64,000 nt of DNA from positions 3,071,001 to 3,135,000 of the forward strand of contig NZ_CP081153.1 of assembly GCF_025140835.1 (NCBI RefSeq). Reading direction: 5' to 3'. This document shows, piece by piece, positions 27,213-37,417 of the stretch. The notes under the pieces were generated by a model, which saw only the letters and a list, made by a program, of their open reading frames with translations, ran no database searches and was not told the origin of the DNA. Positions within the stretch are counted from its first letter, which is position 1; each line of letters opens with the position of its first letter. The translations under genes and the position numbers were made by a program. This DNA comes from Aliiroseovarius sp. M344 (GTDB lineage Bacteria; Pseudomonadota; Alphaproteobacteria; Rhodobacterales; Rhodobacteraceae).

Positions 27213-28238
27213 ATGTCGATATTTACCAAGGGCTTGCTCGCGCCCATCGCAGTTACTGCGCTAACCGTCACGATGTCGTTTGCCGCTGATTTCACCGTCT
27301 GTCAGGTGACGGATACCGGCGGCATTGACGACAACAGTTTCAATCAGACCGCATGGAAAGGTGTTCAGGACGCACAGGAAAAGTTGGGGGTTGAGGGTCG
27401 TTTCCTTGAAAGCCAGGCTGAAACAGATTTCTCGGCCAACATCAACTCACTGCTGGGTGGTGATTGCGATTTAATCGTAACCGTCGGTTTTCTGTTGGGC
27501 GAAGCGACCCAAGAGGCAGCAACCGCGAACCCCGAGCAAAAATTCTCGATCGTCGATTTCGCTTATGATCCGGATATCCCGAACGTGCTTGGCCAACTTT
27601 ATGCAACGGACGAGGCCGCGTTTCTAGCGGGCTACTTGGCAGCTGGCATAACCAAAACCGGCATTCTCGGCACATTCGGCGGGATCAACATTCCACCCGT
27701 GACAATCTTTATGGATGGCTTTGTGCGTGGGGTGAACCACCATAATGCGCAGAAAGGTACCTCGGTCACAGTGCTGGGCTGGAATGTCGACACACGTGAA
27801 GGGTTGTTCACCAACAACTTCGAATCCCTTGATGACGGGCGAGCCTTTGCGCAAAACCTCTATGACGAAGGGGCGGATATCGTTTTACCTGTGGCCGGTC
27901 CGGTCGGTCTGGGTTCTGCGGCTCTTGCTGACGAGCTTGGGGTTGATGCCCTGAAGGTTATTGGCGTGGATGCCGATCTTTACGAAACCGACCCGGAAAA
28001 CCGCCACGTTTATCTGACATCTATCACCAAACGAATGGACGCCACGGTTTATCAGGTGATTGAATCTGCGATGGGTGGCAATTTCGTCGGCGGGTCTTTG
28101 ACTGGCACGCTTGAAAACGGCGGAGTTGGCCTTGCCCCCTTCCACGATCTGGACGCTGCGGTGCCGGAAGAGCTGAAACAAGAGCTGATCCAACTGCGCG
28201 AAGCCATCATCGCCGGAACCATTGCCGTAAGCAGCTAA
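27213..28238 (+). CDS. BMP/PnrA-family substrate-binding protein (nucleoside type)
   Basis: A 341-residue periplasmic binding protein. The signal peptide is MSIFTKGLLAPIAVTALTVT with cleavage near SFAA-DF; there is no lipobox cysteine. The BMP domain begins CQVTDTGGIDDNSFNQTAW, the PnrA/Med pattern for purine nucleoside binding. The ATG at 27213 is chosen because AGGAG lies seven bases upstream; a longer frame from 27186 lacks a site. An ATPase and two permeases of the same transporter class follow. Confidence 0.88.
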   Translation: MSIFTKGLLAPIAVTALTVTMSFAADFTVCQVTDTGGIDDNSFNQTAWKGVQDAQEKLGVEGRFLESQAETDFSANINSLLGGDCDLIVTVGFLLGEATQEAATANPEQKFSIVDFAYDPDIPNVLGQLYATDEAAFLAGYLAAGITKTGILGTFGGINIPPVTIFMDGFVRGVNHHNAQKGTSVTVLGWNVDTREGLFTNNFESLDDGRAFAQNLYDEGADIVLPVAGPVGLGSAALADELGVDALKVIGVDADLYETDPENRHVYLTSITKRMDATVYQVIESAMGGNFVGGSLTGTLENGGVGLAPFHDLDAAVPEELKQELIQLREAIIAGTIAVSS

Positions 28239-28248
28239 ACAACTCGCT

Positions 28249-28279
28249 TCGACCGCCGAGGCAGAGCCGAGGCGGTCGA
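28249..28279 (+). promoter_or_regulatory. Intercistronic stem-loop after the BMP gene
   Basis: TCGACCGCC pairs perfectly with GGCGGTCGA around a 13-base loop that can itself pair. It sits between the binding-protein gene and the ATPase gene. No T-run follows. It probably stabilises the upstream message or partly attenuates transcription, as with the smoE-smoF hairpin. Confidence 0.6.
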
Positions 28280-28300
28280 TTCATCGAAGGAGGGGAACAG

Positions 28301-29824
28301 ATGGACGTCGAGTTGCGCGGCATTACCAAACGCTTTGGTCCCGTGGTCGCAAACGAAAGTGTAGACCTCTCGATCCGCGCGGGTGAAGTCCTGGGACTTC
28401 TTGGTGAAAACGGCGCGGGAAAATCCACGCTGATGAATGTGCTTTGTGGTCTGTACGCGGCTGATGAGGGAGAGATCGTCATTAATGGCACGCCGGTGCA
28501 TTTTGATGGCCCGGGTGACTCGATCCGCGCAGGCATCGGCATGGTGCACCAGCATTTCATGCTGATCCCTGTATTCACCGTCGCAGAAAACGTTGTTTTA
28601 GGCGTCGAGCCCGTGGGCCGCTTCGATCATCTGGATCGCGCGACAGCAAGGGTGCAGGTTCGCGAGATCAACGACAAATACGGCCTGCAGGTCGATCCCG
28701 ATGCGTTGATCGAAACCCTGCCCGTCGGCCTTCAGCAACGGGTTGAGATCATCAAAGTTCTGTTTCGTTCAGCCGATGTCGTGATTTTTGACGAGCCTAC
28801 TGCCGTTTTGACCCCGCAAGAGGTCGAGGAGTTCTTCGAGATCGTCAAAACCTTGCGCGAAGCAGGAAAAGCGATTGTTTTTATCACGCATAAACTGAAC
28901 GAGATCCTGCAGATAGCCGACAGAATTTCCGTTTTGCGCGCAGGAAAAATTGTCGGCGAAGGCGATCCGAAGACAGCCTCCGAAGCCGATCTGGCTGAGA
29001 TGATGGTGGGGCGTCCGGTTAGCTTTGACGTCGAAAAAGCACCCTTCCAACCTGGCGAGGTGCTTTTGGACATCCAGAACTTGGTCGTCCTGCGCAGCAA
29101 TGATGAAATCGCCGTCGATCATGTCGATCTGCACGTATGCTCAGGTGAGGTCGTTGGCATCGCAGGTGTTCAGGGGAACGGTCAATCTGCACTGGTCGAA
29201 GCGTTGACTGGCCTGACTCGCGTCGCTGCCGGATCAGTAAGCTTCATGGGCCGCAACATCACCCATGCGTCAACGCGGGCACGTCACCGGATGGGGATCG
29301 CCCATATTCCCGAAGACCGCCAGCGTACAGGATTGATACCGGCATTTAACGTGGCCGAAAATATGGTGCTCGACAGCTATTACAGTGATGAATTCTCGAC
29401 CGGACCACAGATGCGATGGACAGATATCCACCGCAGCGCCGCTCAGGCAGTCATCGATTTCGACGTGCGTACGACTTCGGTGTTCGACAAGGTCGGCAAT
29501 CTGTCGGGCGGAAACCAGCAAAAAGTTGTCGTGGCACGGGAAATGGCCCGCGATACGAAGTTCTTGATTGCGGCGCAACCAACCCGTGGGTTGGATGTCG
29601 GGTCGATCGAATACATTCACGCTCGTATCGCCCAAGCTCGTGATGAGGGCGACGGCGTACTGATCATTTCGTCAGAATTAGACGAGATCATAGCCTTGTC
29701 AGATCGAATTCTGGTTATGTTCAAAGGTCGCGTCGTCGCCGAGTTTCAGGCTGGAGAAGCTGGAACCACAAAGAGTGCTATCGGTCTTGCTATGGCCGGG
29801 GCAACGCAAGGAACCGCAGCATGA
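28301..29824 (+). CDS. Nucleoside-type ABC transporter ATP-binding protein (two domains)
   Basis: A 507-residue double ABC ATPase like MglA/RbsA/NupB. The first domain has Walker A GENGAGKST, a degenerate signature LPVGLQQRVEI and Walker B VVIFDEPTAVLTP. The second has the relaxed P-loop GVQGNGQSALVE and the signature LSGGNQQKVVVAREM. The asymmetry is normal for this family. A strong AAGGAGG precedes the ATG. The stop overlaps the permease start (ATGA). Confidence 0.9.
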   Translation: MDVELRGITKRFGPVVANESVDLSIRAGEVLGLLGENGAGKSTLMNVLCGLYAADEGEIVINGTPVHFDGPGDSIRAGIGMVHQHFMLIPVFTVAENVVLGVEPVGRFDHLDRATARVQVREINDKYGLQVDPDALIETLPVGLQQRVEIIKVLFRSADVVIFDEPTAVLTPQEVEEFFEIVKTLREAGKAIVFITHKLNEILQIADRISVLRAGKIVGEGDPKTASEADLAEMMVGRPVSFDVEKAPFQPGEVLLDIQNLVVLRSNDEIAVDHVDLHVCSGEVVGIAGVQGNGQSALVEALTGLTRVAAGSVSFMGRNITHASTRARHRMGIAHIPEDRQRTGLIPAFNVAENMVLDSYYSDEFSTGPQMRWTDIHRSAAQAVIDFDVRTTSVFDKVGNLSGGNQQKVVVAREMARDTKFLIAAQPTRGLDVGSIEYIHARIAQARDEGDGVLIISSELDEIIALSDRILVMFKGRVVAEFQAGEAGTTKSAIGLAMAGATQGTAA

Positions 29825-30930
29825 ACGATCTAAGTGAAAAGCTTTTGGCCCGCGCCGCGCCAGCCCGCACAGAGTTTGAAAATCTTGTGATCGTGCCGCT
29901 ATTTGCGGTGGTGGTGGCGCTGATCCTTGGGGCGCTGACCATGCTGGCAACCAATGTGGATCTGCCGACCATCGGGCGCAGCTATATCGCGCTGCTTGAG
30001 GGTTCGGTTGGGTCGCTTAACGCTATTTCAGAAACACTGACCGCGGCGGCTCCGTTGACGCTTGCCGGATTGGGGTTGGCGTTGGGATTTCGCACCGGTC
30101 TGTTCAACATCGGGGCCGAGGGGCAGCTGCTCATGGGTGGCATGGCAGCAGTGATTGCCGGGTTCAGCCTGTCAGGCCTACCTTTCGCCATCCACTTGCC
30201 GCTGGCATTGCTGGCCGGTGCGCTTGCGGGCGGGCTATATGCGTCGATCGCAGGGTGGCTCAGGGCAGCAACCGGTGCGCACGAGGTCATCCTTACGATC
30301 ATGCTCAACCTGATCTCTTATCGGTTGCTCGACTATATGCTGCGTCTGCCCTTTATCCAGCGCGAAGGGCGGGAGGATCCAATTTCACGCTCTGTACCCG
30401 AAAGTGCCGAGCTGCCACGACTACTGGCCACAATTGATCCCAACCTCAGGGTTCATGCAGGTGTGTTCCTAATGTTGATAGCGGTCGTGGTGGTCTGGTG
30501 GATCCTGTTCAAAACCCGCCTTGGGTTTGAGTTCCGCGCGAGCGGTGAAAGCCCCGAAGCTGCGCGCTATGCCGGGATGCGCGCCGGGCTGATCATTGTC
30601 ATCGTGATGGGATTATCAGGCGCACTGGCTGGGCTGGCCGGCGCAAATCAGGTGCTGGGTGTGTTGGGCCGTGCCACACCGGGGTTTTCAGCTGGTATCG
30701 GTTTTGACGCCATTGCGGTTGCACTTCTTGGTCGCTCGCATCCTTTCGGTGTTCTGTTGGCGGGCTTGCTTTTTGGCGCTTTAGAAGCCGGCGGCCGCCA
30801 GATGCAGGTCGATGCAGGTGTCAGCCTAGATCTGATCGGCATCATTCAGGCGCTGATCATCATCTTCATCGCGGCACCACTTCTGGTCCGCGCGATCTTC
30901 CCATGGGGATTTCAGAAAGCGAAGGGCTGA
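29821..30930 (+). CDS. Nucleoside-type ABC transporter permease 1
   Basis: A 369-residue BPD_transp_2-family permease with about ten hydrophobic segments. The family patterns GFRTGLFNIGAEGQLLMGG and ASGESPEAARYAGM are clear. It is coupled to the ATPase gene by ATGA. It would pair with the next product to form the channel of the BMP-dependent importer. Confidence 0.9.
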   Translation: MNDLSEKLLARAAPARTEFENLVIVPLFAVVVALILGALTMLATNVDLPTIGRSYIALLEGSVGSLNAISETLTAAAPLTLAGLGLALGFRTGLFNIGAEGQLLMGGMAAVIAGFSLSGLPFAIHLPLALLAGALAGGLYASIAGWLRAATGAHEVILTIMLNLISYRLLDYMLRLPFIQREGREDPISRSVPESAELPRLLATIDPNLRVHAGVFLMLIAVVVVWWILFKTRLGFEFRASGESPEAARYAGMRAGLIIVIVMGLSGALAGLAGANQVLGVLGRATPGFSAGIGFDAIAVALLGRSHPFGVLLAGLLFGALEAGGRQMQVDAGVSLDLIGIIQALIIIFIAAPLLVRAIFPWGFQKAKG

Positions 30931-30933
30931 ACC

Positions 30934-32205
30934 ATGACGATCACTTCGAACATGCAGGCCGGGTCAGATGAAAAGCTGAACACCGGCAAAGCGCGGCAAG
31001 CCCGGATCGCCGGGACCATCCTTTTGGGCCTGTCGGTGTTGGTTGCGTTGGTGTTCGGAGCAGACAGTGCAGGCGATGCGACCTTCCGCCTGTCACGTCC
31101 GAACGACCCGTGGGCTTTGCCAAACCTCGCCGTGCCTGCTGCCCAGTTCAACTATGTTGCTGCAGGGCTGCTGGCCTTTCTGGGGGCACGGCAATTTTCG
31201 CGCGCTGGATTAAGCCGCCCGAACTTTTGGCTTGGCATCGGTCTTTTCCTCGCGGTTGCAGGGTTTCTGGTCTGGGCGACGGCTGGCAAGTCGCTTTCGC
31301 TGACAGGTATGCTATCTGCAACAGTCGTTCGCGCGGTACCCATCGCACTTGGCGGGCTGGCTGGCGTGCTGTCCGAGCGCGTCGCGGTCGTCAATATCGC
31401 CATCGAAGGGATGCTGCTGGCAGGTGCCTTTACGGGCGCGCTGATGGGATCGCTTCTTGGCGGATTCGGTGGGCTGGCCGCTGCCGTAGCAGTCGGCGGT
31501 CTGTTCGGCTTCTTGCTTGCCGCCCTGGTCGTCACCTATCGTATGGATCAGATCATCGCTGGCGTGGTGATCAATCTGCTTGTCCTTGGCGTAACCAGCT
31601 ACGTCAGCTCGCAAGTCTTCGCGGAATACCGATCGCTGAACAACGCGCCCATTTTCAGAGCAATGAAGATACCCGTACTTGGAGATATTCCGGTCATCGG
31701 GCCTGTGCTGTTCGACCAGAACATTTTTGTCTATGGGGCAATCCTTCTTGTGGCAGTTGCCACCTATTACTTGTTCCACACCCGGCACGGTTTGCGCGCT
31801 CGCGCGGTCGGAGAACATCCCAAAGCTGCCGATACACTTGGCATCAACGTTTATCGCACCCGCTATATCAACGTGACGATGGCCGGAATGGTCGCCGGCT
31901 TCGGCGGTGCTTGGTTCACGTTGGGGTCTGTCGGGCGTTTCGACGAAAACATGACGGGGGGGCGTGGTTACATCGGCCTTGCCGCAATGATCTTCGGTCG
32001 CTGGCACCCGGCAGGCGCTATGGCGGCGGCATTGGTCTTCGGTTTCGCAGACTCGCTGCAACAGAAGCTTGCACTGTTGAACACACCGATCCCGTCTGAA
32101 TTTCTTGCCATGTCACCCTATATCGCGACAATTATCCTTGTTGCGGGCCTGATCGGACGGGCCAAAGCACCCGCTGCCGATGGTCAAGCTTACGAGAAGG
32201 AATAG
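30934..32205 (+). CDS. Nucleoside-type ABC transporter permease 2
   Basis: A 423-residue BPD_transp_2-family permease. The N-terminal 120 residues form an extra membrane region, followed by the family core with LSERVAVVNIAIEGMLLAGA and RAVGEHPKAADTLGINVYRT. It starts three bases after permease 1. The convergent P-type ATPase gene ends 12 bases beyond its stop. Confidence 0.9.
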   Translation: MTITSNMQAGSDEKLNTGKARQARIAGTILLGLSVLVALVFGADSAGDATFRLSRPNDPWALPNLAVPAAQFNYVAAGLLAFLGARQFSRAGLSRPNFWLGIGLFLAVAGFLVWATAGKSLSLTGMLSATVVRAVPIALGGLAGVLSERVAVVNIAIEGMLLAGAFTGALMGSLLGGFGGLAAAVAVGGLFGFLLAALVVTYRMDQIIAGVVINLLVLGVTSYVSSQVFAEYRSLNNAPIFRAMKIPVLGDIPVIGPVLFDQNIFVYGAILLVAVATYYLFHTRHGLRARAVGEHPKAADTLGINVYRTRYINVTMAGMVAGFGGAWFTLGSVGRFDENMTGGRGYIGLAAMIFGRWHPAGAMAAALVFGFADSLQQKLALLNTPIPSEFLAMSPYIATIILVAGLIGRAKAPAADGQAYEKE

Positions 32206-32217
32206 CACTCCCGCTAG

Positions 32218-34794
32218 TCACCGGTTGCGCCAAACCATCAGGGTTTTGACCAGCTCCGGCACCACCACCAAGGGCGCGGCAAGGGCCAGAATAACACCCC
32301 AAAGCTCGAACCCCAGTGGAACGGTGTGCAGCAGTTGCTGCAATGGCGGCCAGTACACCGCCGCCACTTGCAGCGAGATGGTGACAGACAGCGCCAGCAG
32401 CAAAAGCGGATTTCCAAACCATCCGATCCGCCAACAGGGTGCGTTGAAAGACCGGAATGCAAAGACCGATAGTTTCTCAAACAGCACCATAGCACTGAAG
32501 GCGGCAGTGCGAGCGACATCGGGTCCAAGTGGCAGAAGGTGATAAAACACCCATAGACTGGCTGCTCCAGTGTAGCTGCCAAAAAGAACGATCATCGCAA
32601 AGCCACCACGCTCAAGTATCCGTTCCGATTTTTTGCGCGGAGGTTGGCGCATCTGATCAGGCTCGGCTTTCTCAAGCCCCAATGCCACGGCGGTCAACCC
32701 GTCAGTCACTAGGTTCATCCACAGGATTTGTGTGGCTAAGAAAATCAGGGGGCCGCCAATTATGATATTGGCAAGGATGGCCACCACTTCGCCCGCATTT
32801 GATGACAGCAGGTAACGCACAAACTTTCGTACATTGTCGAACTGCCGGCGCCCTTCCGCAATCGCACGAACGATGGTGGCGAAATTGTCATCCAATAACA
32901 CAAGATCCGAGGCCATCTTGGCCACGTCCGTACCGCGCTGTCCCATCGAAACACCAATATCCGCCTGCTTAAGCGCTGGGGCATCGTTCACGCCGTCGCC
33001 AGTCATCGCCACGATCTGATTGTCTTGCTGCAAAGCCCGGACGATCCGCATTTTGTGACCTGCCTTGGTGCGGGCAAACAGCACATTCTTCTGCAATGCT
33101 GCCGCAAGTGCGTCGTCCGACATGTCCTCGAGTGTGTCGCCGTGAATGGCTTCTGTGGCGGTCAAACCCAGCTGCCCGGCGATGGCCTGCGCTGTGACCA
33201 AGCTGTCGCCGGTGATCATTATGACACGAATACCTGCGCGCTCGGCTCCGGCGATCGCTGCTTTAACTTCGCGTCGGGGCGGGTCGATGATGCCCACAAG
33301 GCCGTGGAACTCCATTTCCTGCTCGGCAAGATCACCAGGTTTTGCTGGCCGGGATGCCAGCGCGATCACACGAAGCCCGCGTTCTGCCATATCCGCTTCG
33401 GCGGCAAGGATCGCAGCGCGGTCGCTCACCGTTATCGCACGCGACTTATCATCTGTAGAAACAGCGGTCACTGCCGCCAGAACCTGCTCGGTCGCTCCTT
33501 TGGTGAACAGGCGCACGCCATCCGCGTGGCGTGCCAGAACGCTCATACGTTTGCGGTCGCTGTTGAAGGGCACCTCGCCAAGCACGTCTCTGGTGTTCGG
33601 AATTTGGGACCACCCCTTGTAGGCAAGCACGACAAGTGCCAACTCTGTCGGCTCCCCAACGTTGCGCCATCCGCTACCATCATGCGAAATCTTTGCATGA
33701 CTGCAGGTGATCGCAGTGTCGAGCAGGCGGGTAAGTTGTACATCGTCCACCGCCCTGAGCCGTCGGCCATCGCGCGCAATATGCCCTGTCGGATCATAGC
33801 CCGCACCCGTCACCGAACACGCGCCACCCAACATCCAGATATGTGTGGCGGTCATCTTGTTCTCGGTCAGCGTGCCGGTTTTGTCAGTGCAGATGACCGA
33901 CGCCGCCCCCAGCGTTTCCACCGCCTGCAAACGACGCGCCAGTGCTTTCTGCCGTACCATTGCCCCAGCCCCCAAGGCCAAGGTGATCGTCACAACCGCT
34001 GGCAACCCCTCGGGAACGATTGCCACGGCCAGTGACAATGCTGTCATGAACATCTCGAACGTATCACGACCAAAAGCGATGCCAGCGGCCAGAATGGCAG
34101 CGGCGATCAGCAACGCTGCGCCGCCAAGCTGGCGCGCCAACAAGCCCAACTGCGTTTGAAGATGTGTCGATTTCTCGGCGACTGATCCGGTTAGCCCCGC
34201 AATCTTGCCAAACGAAGTATGTGCGCCGATGGCCGTAACAAGGCCTTCGGCGCGACCACTGACAACCGAAGTGCCAGCGAACAACTCGGACCCCGCGCTA
34301 TCCTTTGTGACGGGCACGGATTCACCCGTCAAAGCGCTTTCATCGGCCTGCAACTGAATGGCCGCGTGCAGCTTCATATCGGCAGGCACGCTATCGCCCG
34401 CTTCAACAATCACGATGTCACCCGGTACGAGTTCGCGCGCGTCAACCAGTGCTTCGATCCCGTCCCGCAAAACATGCGCTTGCGGAGACAGCATGGCCCG
34501 AAGTGCGTCTACGGCTTTTTCAACCTTCCATTCCTGCGCAAAACCAAGCCCAGCATTCAACAAAACAACCAGACTGATTGCCAAGGCATCGATCTTTTCG
34601 CCCAGCGCGTAAGCGATCCCGGCGGCTATGATCAGGATAACGACCAATAGGCTGGTAAATTGTCGCGATAACACCTGCCACCACGTCAACCGCACGCCGC
34701 GAGGCAGCTCGTTCAGCCCATGCTGTTCGCGTCGTCTGCTGACCTCATCTGATGTCAGTCCTGATTGGACGTCTTGAGGCGTTAATTCAGTCAC
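32218..34794 (-). CDS. P-type cation ATPase, Ca2+-type (P2A-like)
   Basis: An 858-residue P-type ATPase. Motifs: LTGES in the actuator, M4 VPEGLPAVVTITLALGAGAM, phosphorylation site CTDKTGTLTEN, KGATE, and TGDGVNDAPALKQADIGVSMG. The PEGLPAVVT form is typical of SERCA/PMR1-like Ca2+ or Mn2+ pumps, so it differs in subclass from the other P-type ATPase of this window. The GTG at 34794 has GGAG eight bases upstream, better placed than the TTG two codons before it. A perfect FNR/FixK box lies between this gene and the divergent ppsA gene. Similar pumps occur in low-oxygen gene clusters. The transported ion is inferred. Confidence 0.85.
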   Translation of the reverse strand: MTELTPQDVQSGLTSDEVSRRREQHGLNELPRGVRLTWWQVLSRQFTSLLVVILIIAAGIAYALGEKIDALAISLVVLLNAGLGFAQEWKVEKAVDALRAMLSPQAHVLRDGIEALVDARELVPGDIVIVEAGDSVPADMKLHAAIQLQADESALTGESVPVTKDSAGSELFAGTSVVSGRAEGLVTAIGAHTSFGKIAGLTGSVAEKSTHLQTQLGLLARQLGGAALLIAAAILAAGIAFGRDTFEMFMTALSLAVAIVPEGLPAVVTITLALGAGAMVRQKALARRLQAVETLGAASVICTDKTGTLTENKMTATHIWMLGGACSVTGAGYDPTGHIARDGRRLRAVDDVQLTRLLDTAITCSHAKISHDGSGWRNVGEPTELALVVLAYKGWSQIPNTRDVLGEVPFNSDRKRMSVLARHADGVRLFTKGATEQVLAAVTAVSTDDKSRAITVSDRAAILAAEADMAERGLRVIALASRPAKPGDLAEQEMEFHGLVGIIDPPRREVKAAIAGAERAGIRVIMITGDSLVTAQAIAGQLGLTATEAIHGDTLEDMSDDALAAALQKNVLFARTKAGHKMRIVRALQQDNQIVAMTGDGVNDAPALKQADIGVSMGQRGTDVAKMASDLVLLDDNFATIVRAIAEGRRQFDNVRKFVRYLLSSNAGEVVAILANIIIGGPLIFLATQILWMNLVTDGLTAVALGLEKAEPDQMRQPPRKKSERILERGGFAMIVLFGSYTGAASLWVFYHLLPLGPDVARTAAFSAMVLFEKLSVFAFRSFNAPCWRIGWFGNPLLLLALSVTISLQVAAVYWPPLQQLLHTVPLGFELWGVILALAAPLVVVPELVKTLMVWRNR

Positions 34795-34892
34795 AGTCAA
34801 CTCTCCCGTTCATAGACCATGAATACAGCGCTCAGTCTCCTGCGGGATTGAGCGACATCAAAGCCATGCACCACGGTGAACGGCGTATCATT

Positions 34893-34906
34893 TTGATCAA
34901 TATCAA
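34893..34906. promoter_or_regulatory. Perfect FNR/FixK box between the P-type ATPase and ppsA genes
   Basis: TTGATcaatATCAA matches the consensus TTGATnnnnATCAA at all ten defined positions. It is centred about 62 bases before the ppsA ATG and about 105 bases before the divergent ATPase GTG. Only about 0.06 perfect matches are expected by chance in 64 kb. It is probably bound by an FNR-type regulator such as the FixK-like protein encoded at 37889-38566. Confidence 0.85.
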
Positions 34907-34961
34907 TCGTCCATCTTCGGAATGACGCATAGTCATCACATCACAACTGAAGGAGTCCATC

Positions 34962-37352
34962 ATGCCAGCCAGACCCCCTTTCGTACTGCGCTTTGAAGAC
35001 GTGTCGCGCGGAGATGTTGTGCAAGTTGGTGGCAAGAACGCTTCGCTTGGCGAAATGGTACGCGAACTCGGAAAGAAAGGCGTCAAAGTCCCCCCCGGGT
35101 TTGCAACCACAGCCGACGCTTTTCGCGTCTACTTGGCCGAGAACGACCTTGGCCAAACACTGTCAACACAGTTGGGCCTTTTGGAAACAGGGCGTAGTAC
35201 GCTGGCCGAGACAGGTTCCGCAATTCGCAAGGCGATTTTGTCGGGCGCTTGGCCGGTCAAGATAGAAGCCGAGATCCGCGCCGGATATCAGGCGCTTGCC
35301 AAGCAGGCGGGCATTGCCGACCTACCGGTAGCAGTGCGTTCTTCGGCGACTGCTGAGGATTTGCCGGATGCCAGCTTCGCCGGGCAGCAAGAGACCTTTC
35401 TGAACGTACGCGGTGAGGTGGCGCTGTTAGACGCCTGCCGTCGTTGCTATGCCTCTCTGTTTACCGACCGGGCGATCGCATACCGGCAAGTGCAGGGCTT
35501 TGACCACATGGAGGTCGCGTTGTCAGTGGGTATTCAGCAAATGGTGCGCGCCGATACGGGCGGCTCTGGCGTGATGTTCTCGATCGATACCGAAAACGGC
35601 TTTGACCGCGTGGTGATGATCTCGGCGGCATGGGGGTTGGGCGAAAATGTTGTGCAGGGGGCGGTGAACCCGGATGAATATCAGGTGTTCAAGCCGTTCT
35701 TGGACAACGACGCGTTGAAGCCGATCCTGGAAAAACGCCTTGGCGCGAAAGAGAAAAAGATGATTTATGCCGACCGCACGGGCGGCGAGACCCGCAATGT
35801 GCCGACCTCGCGGGCCGAGCAAGCCGCTTTTGTGCTTGAAGATCACGAGATTTTGGCGCTGGCAAAACACGCGGTCACGATCGAAGAACATTACGGCCTG
35901 CCAATGGATATGGAATGGGCGCGTGACGGGGACAGCAAAGAGTTGTTTATCGTTCAAGCCCGGCCCGAAACAGTGCAGTCGCGCACCACCGCAAGCATGC
36001 TGCACAGCTATGATGTTTCAGACAAGGGCGACTTGTTGCTGACCGGATTAAGTGTCGGCGACGCCGCCGTGACGGGGCGGGTTTGCCTGATCGAACACGT
36101 GCGCGACATCGACAAATTTGTGGACGGCGCGATCCTTGTTACGTCGACGACCGATCCGGACTGGGTGCCGGTGATGAAACGCGCCCGCGCGATTGTGACA
36201 GATCACGGTGGGCGAACCTCTCATGCGGCGATTGTCAGCCGCGAGCTTGGCCTGCCCGCAGTTGTGGGGTGCAGCAACGCCACCCACGTGTTGCATGACC
36301 AACAAGATGTGACTGTTTCCTGCGCCGAAGGTGAAGACGGGTTCATCTATGACGGGTTGGCAACCGTTTCGGTTGAAGACATCTCTCTTGATGTCATCCC
36401 CAAAACGGACACCAGCGTGATGTTGAATCTCGCCAACCCTGCTGCAGCCTTTCGCTGGTGGCGTTTGCCCGCCGACGGTGTCGGGCTTGCGCGGATGGAA
36501 TTTGTTGTCAACTCGGCGGTTGGCGTGCACCCCATGGCGCTGGTCCGTTATGATACCTTGCGGGATCATGAGGCCCGCCAACAAATTGCCGCGCTGACCA
36601 AGGGCTATGCAGATCGGACCGACTTTTTCGTCGAAAACCTTTCACGCGGCCTGTCGCGTATTGCCGCCGTGCACTACCCCAAACCGGTAATCGTACGGAT
36701 GAGTGACTTTAAGACCAACGAATATGCGGACTTGCTGGGCGGCAAGCAGTTCGAGCCTGCTGAAGAAAACCCAATGATCGGTTTTCGCGGAGCGTCCCGT
36801 TATTACTCCGACCATTACCGCGAAGGGTTTGCGCTGGAATGTCGCGCTATCCGTCTGTTGCGTGAAGAAATGGGCTTTGACAACGTGATCGTTATGATCC
36901 CCTTCTGCCGCTCGCCGGAGGAGGCCGACAAGGTGCTGTCGGTTATGGCTGACAATGGACTAACCCGTGGCAGCAATGGGCTTCAGGTCTATGTGATGGC
37001 TGAAATCCCATCGAATATCATCGAGGCAGAAGCCTTTGCTGAAAAGTTCGATGGCTTTTCGATCGGTTCAAATGACCTGACCCAGCTTACCCTTGGAATA
37101 GATCGGGATTCGGAAGAGCTTGCACCACTGTTTCGCGAAAGCAGCCCTTCGGTTCTGTGGATGATCGAGACACTGATCACCAAAGCCCATGCGGTTGGCG
37201 CCAAGGTCGGTCTTTGTGGACAGGCACCCAGCAACGACCCCTCGTTCGCCCGTCATCTGGTGGATTTTGGGATTGATACCATATCGGTCACGCCAGACAG
37301 CTTTCTGAAAGTAAAAGAAATCGTAGCGGAAGCCGAAAACCAAGCTAACTAG
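34962..37352 (+). CDS. ppsA: Phosphoenolpyruvate synthase
   Basis: A 796-residue enzyme (pyruvate + ATP + H2O to PEP + AMP + Pi). The N-terminal ATP-binding domain holds SSATAEDLPDASFAGQQET (about 128-146). The mobile phosphohistidine domain reads DHGGRTSHAAIVSRELGLP with His421, and the PEP-binding C-terminal domain ends with the catalytic LCGQAPS. Full length. AAGGAG precedes the ATG. A perfect FNR/FixK box upstream suggests induction at low oxygen, where it would make PEP from pyruvate. Confidence 0.93.
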   Translation: MPARPPFVLRFEDVSRGDVVQVGGKNASLGEMVRELGKKGVKVPPGFATTADAFRVYLAENDLGQTLSTQLGLLETGRSTLAETGSAIRKAILSGAWPVKIEAEIRAGYQALAKQAGIADLPVAVRSSATAEDLPDASFAGQQETFLNVRGEVALLDACRRCYASLFTDRAIAYRQVQGFDHMEVALSVGIQQMVRADTGGSGVMFSIDTENGFDRVVMISAAWGLGENVVQGAVNPDEYQVFKPFLDNDALKPILEKRLGAKEKKMIYADRTGGETRNVPTSRAEQAAFVLEDHEILALAKHAVTIEEHYGLPMDMEWARDGDSKELFIVQARPETVQSRTTASMLHSYDVSDKGDLLLTGLSVGDAAVTGRVCLIEHVRDIDKFVDGAILVTSTTDPDWVPVMKRARAIVTDHGGRTSHAAIVSRELGLPAVVGCSNATHVLHDQQDVTVSCAEGEDGFIYDGLATVSVEDISLDVIPKTDTSVMLNLANPAAAFRWWRLPADGVGLARMEFVVNSAVGVHPMALVRYDTLRDHEARQQIAALTKGYADRTDFFVENLSRGLSRIAAVHYPKPVIVRMSDFKTNEYADLLGGKQFEPAEENPMIGFRGASRYYSDHYREGFALECRAIRLLREEMGFDNVIVMIPFCRSPEEADKVLSVMADNGLTRGSNGLQVYVMAEIPSNIIEAEAFAEKFDGFSIGSNDLTQLTLGIDRDSEELAPLFRESSPSVLWMIETLITKAHAVGAKVGLCGQAPSNDPSFARHLVDFGIDTISVTPDSFLKVKEIVAEAENQAN

Positions 37353-37417
37353 GCCACGATCAGCTGGTCCATCAGGGCGTGCTGTTTTGTGCCACTTTCT
37401 TGGCGTTGCTGGGATCG

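Noticed and set aside
31110..32099. Plus-strand open frame of 329 residues within the second nucleoside permease gene
   Set aside because: Out-of-frame shadow; the permease frame has clear membrane helices and family motifs.
33025..34035. Plus-strand open frame of 336 residues opposite the Ca-type P-type ATPase
   Set aside because: Antisense shadow of an intact P-type ATPase gene that carries all family motifs.
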